Part shown: positions 6,238-16,257 of the stretch, in pieces
How the letters are laid out: each line of letters begins with the position of its first letter
Numbering within the stretch: position 1 is the first letter of the stretch
Assembly: GCA_035764655.1 (NCBI GenBank)
Contig: DASTYU010000031.1
Coordinates: 1 to 16,855 of the forward strand
DNA: 16,855 bases
DNA from: DASTYU01 sp035764655
Lineage (GTDB): Bacteria; Chloroflexota; Limnocylindria; Limnocylindrales; CSP1-4
Direction: 5' to 3'
Notes under the pieces: generated by a model
Told to the model about the DNA's origin: nothing
Seen by the model: the letters and a program-made list of their open reading frames with translations, nothing else
Database searches by the model: none
Made by a program: the position numbers and the translations under genes

Positions 6238-7538
6238 CCAGGATCGTGCTCGTCGGCGCGGGCAGCGTCGAGTTCACGCGCAACCTGCTGGGCGACATCC
6301 TGGCGTACCCGGCGCTCGGCGACGCCACGATCGTCCTGCATGACATCGACGCCGACCGCCTCGCGACGGCAGAGCAGATGGCGCGCTGGACGGCCGGCGC
6401 GCTCGGTGCGAGCCCTCGGATCGAGGCACATCTCGACCGGCGCGTCGCCCTCAAGGGCGCCGACTTCGTGATCGACACGATCCAGGTGGGCGGTGCGGAC
6501 GCGACGCAGATCGACTTCGAGATCCCGCGCCGATTCGGCCTCGAGTACACGATCAACGACACGATCAACGTCGGTGGCGTCATGCGCGGCCTGCGTTCGA
6601 TTCCGGTGATCCTCGGCATCCTCCGCGACATGGAGGAGCTCTGCCCTGACGCCTGGTTCCTCAACTATACGAACCCGATGTCGATGATCATCTGGGCAGT
6701 CACCTCGCAGAGCGACATCAAGACGATCGGCCTGTGCCATTCGGTCTACTGGACCGTCCATGCCATCGCCGAATACATCGGGGTGCCGGTCGCCGAGATC
6801 GAGCACGAGTCGGCCGGTGTCAACCACCTCGCATTCCTGCTCCGCCTCGAGCGGCGTGGCGAGGACCTGTACCCCCGGCTCGACACCGCCGTCCGCGAGG
6901 GCCGGATACCCGACGACGACCTCGTCCGGGCCGAGCTGTTCCGGCGACTCGGCTACTACCCGACGGAGTCATCCGAGCACCACGCCGAGTACAACCCCTG
7001 GTTCATTCCCAAGGGCCAGGTCGAACGGTTCAACATCCCGATCGGCGAGTACCTGGCGCGTGTCGCCAGGAACCTTGACGAGTTCGCCGACACCAAACGA
7101 AGACTGGCCGCCGGCGAGTCGTTCGAGATCGAGCAGAGCGGCGAGTACGCTGCCGTCATCATCAACTCGGTCGTCACCGGCGAGCTGTCGCGGATCGTCG
7201 GCAACGTCCCGAACCACGGCGTGCTGATTCCGAACCTCGCCGCCGATGCATGCGTCGAGGTGCCCTGCCTTGTCGATGCGTTTGGCCCGCGGCCGGTCGC
7301 GCCCGGACCGCTGGCGCCGCAGCTGGCGGCGTACATCCACCCGGCTATCGATGCCCAGGGCCTGACCGTGCGGGCGGTGATCGAGCACGACCGCGACGCG
7401 ATCTACCACGCGGTCATGCAGGACCCGCTGGTCCAGGCGCGACTGACGCTCGACCAGACCTGGCAGATGACCGATGACCTGATCTCCGCCGAGGCGGCGT
7501 GGCTGCCCGCGTGGCTCCACGGCACAGCGCCCACGTGA
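6234..7538 (+). CDS. Glycoside hydrolase family 4, MelA-like alpha-galactosidase family
   Basis: A 434-residue GH4 enzyme. The family hydrolyses glycosides through NAD-dependent oxidation at C3 with a divalent metal, in the cytoplasm. The Rossmann start IVLVGAGSVEF (4-14) leads to NLLGDIL (17-23) and HDID (36-39). The catalytic region shows NYTNPM (144-149), CHSV (168-171) and GVNHLAF (195-201), so C168 and H198 are the likely metal ligands. TESSEHHAEYNPWF, about 40 residues further on, and the WLPAWLHG C-terminus match E. coli MelA closely. MelA and relatives continue CHSV as CHSVQGT, whereas this protein has CHSVYWT, so substrate choice may differ. The ATG overlaps the SIS gene stop (ATGA), with GGGGGAG five bases before it. 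The binding protein gene follows after 31 bases. It should act on the imported glycoside; alpha-galactoside is the default guess, and uronic or other modified glycosides remain possible. Confidence 0.92.
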   Translation: MTRIVLVGAGSVEFTRNLLGDILAYPALGDATIVLHDIDADRLATAEQMARWTAGALGASPRIEAHLDRRVALKGADFVIDTIQVGGADATQIDFEIPRRFGLEYTINDTINVGGVMRGLRSIPVILGILRDMEELCPDAWFLNYTNPMSMIIWAVTSQSDIKTIGLCHSVYWTVHAIAEYIGVPVAEIEHESAGVNHLAFLLRLERRGEDLYPRLDTAVREGRIPDDDLVRAELFRRLGYYPTESSEHHAEYNPWFIPKGQVERFNIPIGEYLARVARNLDEFADTKRRLAAGESFEIEQSGEYAAVIINSVVTGELSRIVGNVPNHGVLIPNLAADACVEVPCLVDAFGPRPVAPGPLAPQLAAYIHPAIDAQGLTVRAVIEHDRDAIYHAVMQDPLVQARLTLDQTWQMTDDLISAEAAWLPAWLHGTAPT

Positions 7539-7569
7539 CGGGCGGGAAGCAAACCACGAGGAGGAGCAG

Positions 7570-8973
7570 ATGAACGGGATCCAGCGAGCTGGGGGCAGTC
7601 GGGAGCGCAGCCCAATCCGGGTGCGGAGTCTAGTGGTCGGAGTGCTTGCCACGATCTCGCTGGTCGCGGGCGCCTGCGGCAGTTCGACGTCATCACCAGA
7701 GGGGTCCGTGGCGCCGGCTGCCTCACAGCCTGCCGCGTCGCCAGCCGGGAGCGGCGCCGCCAGCCCCGCGGCCGGCTATTCAGGGCCGCCGGCCTCACTC
7801 GAGTACTCGATCTGGGGCGATCCGGCGGAGATCAACAACCAGCGGGCCGTCGTCGATGAGTTCATCGCCGCCAACCCGAACATCGACGTCAACGTGACGG
7901 TGTCGGACTGGGAGCCGTACTGGGACAAGCTCCAGACCGGTCTCGCCGGCGGCGCCGCTCCGGACGTGTTCGCGATGGACGGGCCGCTCGGGCCGGACTA
8001 CCAGTCGCGCGACGTGTTGCTCGATCTCACGCCGTACATCGAGGGCGAAGGCTACGACCTGAGCCAGCTCGACGACAACGCTGTGAAGGACTTCACCACG
8101 GCCGACGGCAAGCAGTTCGGGCTTCCGCGCGACCTCAACGTAATCGCGCTGTACTACAACAAGAAGATGTTCGACGAGGCAGGCATCCCGTACCCCGACG
8201 ACACATGGGACTGGGCCAAGCTCGTCGAAGTGGCCAAGCAGCTCACCAAAGACACCGACGGCGACGGGACGATCGACCAGTGGGGCGTCTACACGGAGAC
8301 GACGGACATGGAGAACGCCTGGTCCTCGTTCGTGTGGCAGGCCGGTGGCGACATCCTGTCGGCTGACGGCACGACGTCCGCGCTCGACTCCGACGAGGCC
8401 GCTGCAGGAATCCAGTTCCTCCAGGACCTGATCTGGAAGGAGAAGGTGTCGCCCGATCCGGCTCTCTTTGCCGAGACTGGCGATGCCTTCGAACAGGGCG
8501 TCGCGGCGATGGAGATCAACGGCTCGTGGCTCGTGCCGACGCACGAGGCGGCCGGCATCGACCTCGGGATCGCGCCGCTGCCGAAGGGCCCGGCCGGCGC
8601 GGCGACCTCGGTCAACCCCACGGGGGCGGTCGTGTACAAGAACACGGAGGCGCCTGAGGCGGCCTGGGAGCTCGTCAAGTACCTGGCCAGCCCTGCGGCC
8701 CAGGAGAAGATCATGGCCCTCAAGGCGTCGGTCCCGGTCAACAAGGAGATCCTCAGCACCACGTATCCCGACGCATTCGACGGGGCCCAGGTCTTCGCCG
8801 ACGCTCTCTCGTACGCCCACCTGAAGCCGTCGTTCCGCGGCTACGACGACTTCGCGACGACGCTCCAGACCGAGCTCGACGAGAACGTGTTCAACAACCC
8901 GAGCGAGACCGCCAAGGAGGCGATCGCCAAGGTCAACGACCAGCTGAACCAGATCCTCGCCGAGAACCAGTGA
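7570..8973 (+). CDS. ABC sugar importer solute-binding lipoprotein (MalE/UgpB-like)
   Basis: A 467-residue extracytoplasmic sugar-binding protein of the MalE/UgpB cluster. The N-terminus has basic residues, a hydrophobic segment (20-35) and a lipobox-like VAGAC, with C36 as the likely lipidated residue. A Ser/Pro/Ala-rich tether (37-70) then leads to the bilobed binding fold. Marks of the family include APDVFAMDG, the YYNKKMFDEAGI region, the metal-loop-like DTDGDGTIDQWG starting at D228, and a C-terminal VKYLASPAAQEKI helix. A strong GAGGAGGAG ribosome site lies three bases before the ATG. It sits between the GH4 gene and two permease genes in one operon, so its ligand is probably the glycoside or oligosaccharide the GH4 enzyme cleaves. 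The long low-complexity tether is typical of high-GC monoderm-like lipoproteins. Confidence 0.93.
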   Translation: MNGIQRAGGSRERSPIRVRSLVVGVLATISLVAGACGSSTSSPEGSVAPAASQPAASPAGSGAASPAAGYSGPPASLEYSIWGDPAEINNQRAVVDEFIAANPNIDVNVTVSDWEPYWDKLQTGLAGGAAPDVFAMDGPLGPDYQSRDVLLDLTPYIEGEGYDLSQLDDNAVKDFTTADGKQFGLPRDLNVIALYYNKKMFDEAGIPYPDDTWDWAKLVEVAKQLTKDTDGDGTIDQWGVYTETTDMENAWSSFVWQAGGDILSADGTTSALDSDEAAAGIQFLQDLIWKEKVSPDPALFAETGDAFEQGVAAMEINGSWLVPTHEAAGIDLGIAPLPKGPAGAATSVNPTGAVVYKNTEAPEAAWELVKYLASPAAQEKIMALKASVPVNKEILSTTYPDAFDGAQVFADALSYAHLKPSFRGYDDFATTLQTELDENVFNNPSETAKEAIAKVNDQLNQILAENQ

Positions 8974-8999
8974 GGCCCTGACCGGGCGGTGTGTGACTG

Positions 9000-9959
9000 A
9001 TGACCGATGAGGCCCGCCGCCCGACCTACGGCTCGGGCTGGATCGGCCTGCGCTTCACCCGGCTCCGCGGTGGCCGCTCGCGCGGCCCGCGGGCCGGTGA
9101 GGAGAAGTGGGCCTTTCTGTTCATCGCCCCGATGCTCATCGGGCTCCTGTTCCTGTCGGCCGCCCCGATCGTTGCGACGTTCGCGGTCAGCCTGACCCAC
9201 TGGGATCTCCTGACGCCACCGGAACCCGCCGGTCTCAGCAACTACACAAGGCTGTTCGACGACCCACGCTTCATGATCGCGGTTCGGAATACGGCGTTCT
9301 ACACGATCGTTTCGGTGCCGCTCGGGATGGCGATCTCGCTCGCACTGGCCCTCGCCCTCAACCAGGCGATCCGCGGCATCGCATGGATCCGAACGATGTA
9401 CTTCCTGCCGATCGTCACCTCGACGATTGCAGTCGGGCTCGTGTGGTCGTGGATCTACAGCCCCTCGAACGGGCTGCTGAACCAGCTGCTGGATGTCTTC
9501 GGCATCCCGGCCCAGCGCTGGGTCGCAGACCCGTTCTGGGCCATGCCGTCGATCATCGGGATGTCGATCTGGCAGGGCCTGCCGGCGAACACGATCATCT
9601 TCCTCGCCGGCCTCCAGGCGATCCCTCTCGTCTACTACGACGCCGCGAGCGTCGACGGCGCCGGGCGCTGGGCGCGGTTGCGCTACGTGACATTGCCGCT
9701 CCTCACGCCAAGCCTCTTCTTCACCGGCCTCCTGAGCCTGATCGGGTCGATCCAGGTCTTCGACCAGGTCTTCGTCCTGAGCAACCCGGGCAAGCCGACG
9801 AGCGCCACGATCACGATCGTCTACTTCATCTATGAGGCCGGGTTCCGCCAGTTCAAGATGGGCTACGCGAGCGCGGCATCGTGGCTGCTGTTCCTGGTCG
9901 TTGCCGTCCTGACGTTCATCTACTTCCGATCGCAGCGGCGCTGGGTCCACTACCAATGA
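9000..9959 (+). CDS. ABC sugar transporter permease, MalF/UgpA-like
   Basis: A 319-residue inner-membrane permease of the CUT1 carbohydrate importer type. About six hydrophobic segments are visible, near 37-60, 97-121, 133-152, 182-206, 238-260 and 292-310. The cytoplasmic EAA loop that docks the ATPase is at about 212-231 (YYDAASVDGAGRWARLRYVT, followed by LPLL). A charged N-terminal tail of about 35 residues precedes the first span. The ATG at 9000-9002 follows the binding protein stop by 26 bases. No strong Shine-Dalgarno is visible, so re-initiation after the upstream gene is likely. Its stop overlaps the next permease's start. It should form the channel with the second permease. The partner ATPase gene is not in the window and is probably a shared MsmX/UgpC-type protein encoded elsewhere. 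Confidence 0.93.
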   Translation: MTDEARRPTYGSGWIGLRFTRLRGGRSRGPRAGEEKWAFLFIAPMLIGLLFLSAAPIVATFAVSLTHWDLLTPPEPAGLSNYTRLFDDPRFMIAVRNTAFYTIVSVPLGMAISLALALALNQAIRGIAWIRTMYFLPIVTSTIAVGLVWSWIYSPSNGLLNQLLDVFGIPAQRWVADPFWAMPSIIGMSIWQGLPANTIIFLAGLQAIPLVYYDAASVDGAGRWARLRYVTLPLLTPSLFFTGLLSLIGSIQVFDQVFVLSNPGKPTSATITIVYFIYEAGFRQFKMGYASAASWLLFLVVAVLTFIYFRSQRRWVHYQ

Positions 9960-10888
9960 AGGCCGAGCGGGTCCGGTCGGGACAGCCCCTCGACGTCACG
10001 CGGCCGCACGGACGGACGGCTGCCTGGGCGGCCGGCCGAATCGCGCGCGGTGCGGGGCTGTATGTCGCGCTCGTCGTCGGCGGCCTCGTGATGATGATCC
10101 CGTTCTTCTGGATGTTCCTGACGTCACTCAAGACCCGGGCGGAGGTCTTCGCGGCTGCGCCCCTGTCGCTGCCGAGCGGCGCGCACTGGGAGAACTACCT
10201 CACGATGTGGAACGCGTTCGGCGACGTGACGTTTGGGACCTTCTTCCTGAACTCAATCAAGCTCGCGTCACTCAATACGATCGGCCAGGTCATCGCCTGT
10301 TCGATGGCGGCCTACGCCTTCGCCGCAATCTCCTTCCGGGGCCGTGGCGTGTTGTTCGGGATCCTGCTTGCGACCCTGATCATTCCGTTCCAGGTCGTGC
10401 TCGTTCCGAACTTCATCCTCTGGCGGAGCCTGCCGTACCCATCGAGCGAGAGCGGCAACTTCATCGGTACGCAGGAGCCGCTGTGGGTCGGCGCGTTCTT
10501 CGGCAGCGCATTCGGGATCTTCCTGCTCCGCCAGTTCTTCCTGGCCATCCCGAACGAGCTCGCCGACGCCGCCCGGATCGACGGCGCCAACCCGTGGCAG
10601 ATCTTCACCCGGGTCTACCTGCCGCTGGCCAAGCCGGCCATCGCGACGCTCGCGATCTTCGAGTTCATGTGGTCGTGGAACGATCTCATCAACCCGCTGA
10701 TCTACCTGCGCAAGATCGACCAGTACACGACGACGGTCGGGCTGGCGTTCTTCGAGGGACAGTACGTGGGCAAGTGGCCGGAGATGATGGCCGGAGCGAT
10801 GGTCAGCCTGCTGCCGATGATCATCCTGTTCGTCGTTGCCCAGAAGTACTTCGTCAGGGGCATCGCCCTGACTGGACTCAAGGGTTGA
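9956..10888 (+). CDS. ABC sugar transporter permease, MalG/UgpE-like
   Basis: A 310-residue second permease of the same importer. A short polar N-terminus is followed by a first span at about 33-57 (the LVMMIPFFWMFLTSLKT region typical of MalG proteins). Further spans follow, and the EAA loop is at about 201-220 (ELADAARIDGANPWQIF, then YLPLAKP). The C-terminus VAQKYFVRGIALTGLKG is the usual family ending. The ATG at 9956-9958 overlaps the upstream stop (ATGA). A longer open frame begins at 9881, but that extension lies inside the first permease and lacks family similarity. Its stop (TGA, 10886-10888) overlaps the proposed TTG start of the amidohydrolase. The gene order binding protein, MalF-type, MalG-type is standard for CUT1 importers. 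Confidence 0.93.
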   Translation: MKAERVRSGQPLDVTRPHGRTAAWAAGRIARGAGLYVALVVGGLVMMIPFFWMFLTSLKTRAEVFAAAPLSLPSGAHWENYLTMWNAFGDVTFGTFFLNSIKLASLNTIGQVIACSMAAYAFAAISFRGRGVLFGILLATLIIPFQVVLVPNFILWRSLPYPSSESGNFIGTQEPLWVGAFFGSAFGIFLLRQFFLAIPNELADAARIDGANPWQIFTRVYLPLAKPAIATLAIFEFMWSWNDLINPLIYLRKIDQYTTTVGLAFFEGQYVGKWPEMMAGAMVSLLPMIILFVVAQKYFVRGIALTGLKG

Positions 10889-11955
10889 CCGGGGACATCC
10901 TCCTTCGCGAGTACGCGCCGCGGTCGATGCTCCGGCGGCCGGTCACGCCCGTCGAGCTGCCCGCGCACCCTGTCGTCGATGCCCACGCGCACCTCGGCCG
11001 GACGCCGGCCGGAGGCGGCTGGTTCGACCGTCCCGTCCGCGAGCTCATCGAACTTCTCGACGCCGTCGGCGTCGCGGCGATCGTCGACCTCGACGGCGGC
11101 TGGGGCGAGGGCCTCCGGGCGGAGATCGAGCACTATGCGGCGGCGGACGGCCGCGTCGCGGTCTTCGCCGGGATCGATTACGACGGGTTCGCGCTCGACG
11201 ACGAGTTCGGCGAACGGGAGGCCGCGCGGCTGCGCGACGGCGCGGCGGCCGGGGCACGCGGCCTGAAAATCTGGAAGCGGCTCGGGCTCCGGGCGCGCGA
11301 CCAGCTGGGACGCCTCGTCGCCGTGGATGATCCCCGGCTCGAGCCGCTGTGGTCGACCGCCGGCGAGCTCGGTCTGCCGGTCCTGATCCACGTCGGCGAC
11401 CCGATCGCGTTCTTCCAGCCGCTCGACCGCCACAACGAGCGCTACGAGGAGCTGCTCGCCAATCCCGACTGGCACTTCTGGACACCGCGGCCGACGGGTT
11501 CCGCTGACGATCCCGGCTTCCCCTCGTTCGACGAAGTCATGGCTGGGCTGTGGCACGTCGTCGAATCGCACCCCGACACCACGTTCATCGGCGCCCACGT
11601 TGGGTGTGCCGCGGAGGACCTCGACTGGGTCTCGGCCATGCTGGACGCCTGTCCGAACTACGCGGTCGATCTCGCGGCTCGCCTGGGGGAGATCGGCCGC
11701 CAGCCGTACACCGCCCGCGAGTTCTTCATCCGCCAGCAGGACCGGATCGTGTTCGGGACCGACGGCGACCCCGATCCCGGCGAGTACCGCCGCTGGTATC
11801 GCTTCCTCGAGACGCGCGACGAGTCGTTCGACTACGGCCGTGACAAGGTTCCAGCGCAAGGCCGCTGGCAGATCCACGGCATCGGCCTGCCCGACGACGT
11901 GCTGCGCAAGGTGTACGGAGAGAACGCCGCACGGCTGCTCGGCCTATCGATCTAA
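10885..11955 (+). CDS. Amidohydrolase-2 family metal-dependent hydrolase
   Basis: A 356-residue TIM-barrel hydrolase of the amidohydrolase superfamily (Amidohydrolase_2 branch, which includes lactonases, decarboxylases and uncharacterised enzymes). Metal-site marks are VVDAHAHLG with H34 and H36, LIHVGDP with H169, GAHVGC with H238, and FGTDGDPDP with D293. K128 in GLKIWKRLGL is also conserved-looking. I prefer the TTG at 10885, which overlaps the permease stop as TTGA. The segment REYAPRSML (8-16) before the barrel resembles the N-terminus I recall for this subfamily. ATG at 10927 (342 residues) is the alternative. It is the last gene of the rightward operon; a gap with no coupling follows. 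It may open a sugar lactone or remove a substituent from the imported sugar, but no reaction can be assigned. Confidence 0.82.
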   Translation: MTGDILLREYAPRSMLRRPVTPVELPAHPVVDAHAHLGRTPAGGGWFDRPVRELIELLDAVGVAAIVDLDGGWGEGLRAEIEHYAAADGRVAVFAGIDYDGFALDDEFGEREAARLRDGAAAGARGLKIWKRLGLRARDQLGRLVAVDDPRLEPLWSTAGELGLPVLIHVGDPIAFFQPLDRHNERYEELLANPDWHFWTPRPTGSADDPGFPSFDEVMAGLWHVVESHPDTTFIGAHVGCAAEDLDWVSAMLDACPNYAVDLAARLGEIGRQPYTAREFFIRQQDRIVFGTDGDPDPGEYRRWYRFLETRDESFDYGRDKVPAQGRWQIHGIGLPDDVLRKVYGENAARLLGLSI

Positions 11956-12133
11956 CGGCGCGGATTCGGCCTTGTTCGTCGACCGCCCAGGTGATACGAC
12001 CATCATTGACAGTCGGTCTCGCCTCCAGGCGGAACCTCCCGCGCTCCCCTCGTCGAGCGAACGCAACCGCTTGGCGTTCCCACGCGTCCCAGCGAGCGCG
12101 GCCACCGTCTGCAACGCGCCACCCGGAGACGAG
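11956..12133 (+). other. Intergenic region before aceE
   Basis: A 178-bp gap between the sugar operon and aceE. It contains a perfect TTGACA at 12006-12011 but no convincing -10 box at 16-18 bases. A small 4-bp stem lies at 12020-12031 and there is no clear terminator. The aceE ribosome site GGAG (12125-12128) lies five bases before its ATG. A promoter for aceE is expected here but I cannot place it firmly. Confidence 0.4.
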
Positions 12134-14884
<2,751 letters not shown>

Positions 14885-15023
14885 CGTCGCTTCGGCACCC
14901 CTTGACCCGCACTTCGACGCGGGCAACGGGGGCGGTGTATCGTGGCAACGTCGGCTCGCGCGGTCGGATGGCCGCGCCGGAGGGGCCGCAAATCCCCTTA
15001 GCCGTCTCAACGCGGACCCAGCC
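14885..15023 (+). other. Intergenic region before the glycosyltransferase
   Basis: A 139-bp gap. A short perfect stem CCCGC/GCGGG (14906-14910/14919-14923, 8-nt loop) lies about 20 bases after the aceE stop but has no T tract. TTGACC at 14902-14907 and TATCGT at 14938-14943 look like promoter boxes but are 30 bases apart, too far to work together. No strong Shine-Dalgarno precedes the ATG at 15024. I see no known riboswitch pattern. Confidence 0.35.
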
Positions 15024-16232
15024 ATGACCCGTCGCCTCCGTATCGCCCAGGTCGCGCCGCCGATGGAGCCCGTTCCGCCCCGGGGCTACGGCGGCACCGA
15101 ACGGGTGGTCGCCTCCCTCGTCGACGAGTTGCTCGCGCGCGGGCACGACGTCACCACCTTTGCCAGCGCCGATTCCGCTGTTCCGGGGCGTCTCGTTCCG
15201 ACCGTCGCCCGCGCACTGCGGCCGGACGGTTTCCGAGGCGATTCGGCGCCGTGGTTCTACGCCACGATCCGGGCGGTCATCGACCGCGCGGCCGACTTCG
15301 ACGTGATCCACTCCCACCTCGAGTGGGCGAGCACGATCCTGGCTCTCCAGAGCCCCGTTCCGGTCCTCTCCACATTCCATGGGCGGCTCGACCTGCCATG
15401 GGCGGCGACGCTGCTCGAGGACACCCCGGGTGTCGTGGCGATCAGCCGCAGCCAGGCCGCTACCCACCCCAACGTCCGGTGGGCCGGCATCGTCCACAAC
15501 GGGCTCGAGCTGGACCGCGCGTCAGTCGCCGACCACCGCAACGACGAGCTGGTGTTCGTCGGGCGGATCGCCCCGGAGAAGGGCATCCTCGACGCGATCG
15601 AGGTGGCCCGGCTGACCGGCCGGACGCTGAAGGTGATTGCCAAGCGACCCGTGGTTGCGCCCGAGGTCGACTACTTCGAAAGCGTCTTCGTCCCTGCCAT
15701 GCGGGAGGCGGGCTCGCTCGTGCACGACCTCGGTGAGCTGAGCGGCGCCGACCGCGATCGGATCGTCGGCGCGAGCCACGCGATGCTGATGCCCGGCACG
15801 TGGCCCGAGCCATTCGGACTCGCCGTCATCGAAGCCCTGGCCTGTGGCACCCCTGTGCTTGCACGCCGCGTCGGCGCGTTGCCGGAGATCCTGCGCGACG
15901 GCCTCGACGGCTTCTTCGGCGACGACGTGGACCACCTGGCCTTCCTCGTCGACCGCGTCGGCGAGCTTGATCGCGAAGAGATCCGCGCGTCCGTCGTGGA
16001 CCGCTTCTCGGCAGGCAGGATGGCCGACGCCTACGAGCAGCTCTACCGGCGGGTCGTCGACGCAGCGGCGGCCGTCGGCGGCGAAGCGCGTCGCGCGCCC
16101 GTGGCCGTCGGACCCGGCTGGGAAATCCCCGCCCCGCCCCCGCTGCCGGGACTCGACGCAGGGGACGACGCCTTCCCGGACCTCGGCGAGGGCGGCAGGA
16201 CCGCCCGGATCCAGCCGCTGCCGCGCCGCTGA
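15024..16232 (+). CDS. GT4-family glycosyltransferase
   Basis: A 402-residue retaining glycosyltransferase with a GT-B fold, which transfers a sugar from a nucleotide-sugar donor. The N-terminal acceptor domain begins RIAQVAPPMEPVPPRGYGGTE (6-26), with the glycine loop at 21-24, and contains FDVIHSHLEW and STFHGRLDLPWA. The donor domain has LVFVGRIAPEKGI and the E-x7-E motif E262 to E270 (EPFGLAVIEALACGTPV), the hallmark of GT4 enzymes. The last 50 or so residues form a Pro/Gly-rich polar tail absent from most relatives. The ATG at 15024 is the only good start, since frames upstream do not continue usefully. It stands alone between aceE and a convergent ABC-2 permease. The acceptor and donor are unknown; trehalose, glycolipid or exopolysaccharide roles cannot be separated. 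Confidence 0.9.
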   Translation: MTRRLRIAQVAPPMEPVPPRGYGGTERVVASLVDELLARGHDVTTFASADSAVPGRLVPTVARALRPDGFRGDSAPWFYATIRAVIDRAADFDVIHSHLEWASTILALQSPVPVLSTFHGRLDLPWAATLLEDTPGVVAISRSQAATHPNVRWAGIVHNGLELDRASVADHRNDELVFVGRIAPEKGILDAIEVARLTGRTLKVIAKRPVVAPEVDYFESVFVPAMREAGSLVHDLGELSGADRDRIVGASHAMLMPGTWPEPFGLAVIEALACGTPVLARRVGALPEILRDGLDGFFGDDVDHLAFLVDRVGELDREEIRASVVDRFSAGRMADAYEQLYRRVVDAAAAVGGEARRAPVAVGPGWEIPAPPPLPGLDAGDDAFPDLGEGGRTARIQPLPRR

Positions 16233-16243
16233 GCGGACGGCGA

Positions 16244-16257
16244 CGCCTCGCTAGGCG
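16244..16257. terminator. Small hairpin between convergent genes
   Basis: A perfect 5-bp stem CGCCT/AGGCG (16244-16248/16253-16257) with a 4-nt loop lies between the glycosyltransferase stop and the convergent permease, overlapping the latter's TAG. With only 18 bp between the genes it might serve as a weak terminator for either strand, but there is no T tract. Confidence 0.25.

Noticed and set aside
10207..10884. Upstream extension of the amidohydrolase frame
   Set aside because: It lies entirely inside the second permease gene and has no family resemblance; family-like sequence begins only after the TTG at 10885.
11600..12133. N-terminal extension of aceE back to 11600
   Set aside because: It overlaps the amidohydrolase in another frame, reads as Arg/Ser/Thr-rich noise, and a good ribosome site precedes the ATG at 12134.
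14902..14943. TTGACC and TATCGT as a promoter for the glycosyltransferase
   Set aside because: The boxes are separated by 30 bases, far beyond a workable 16-18-base spacer.
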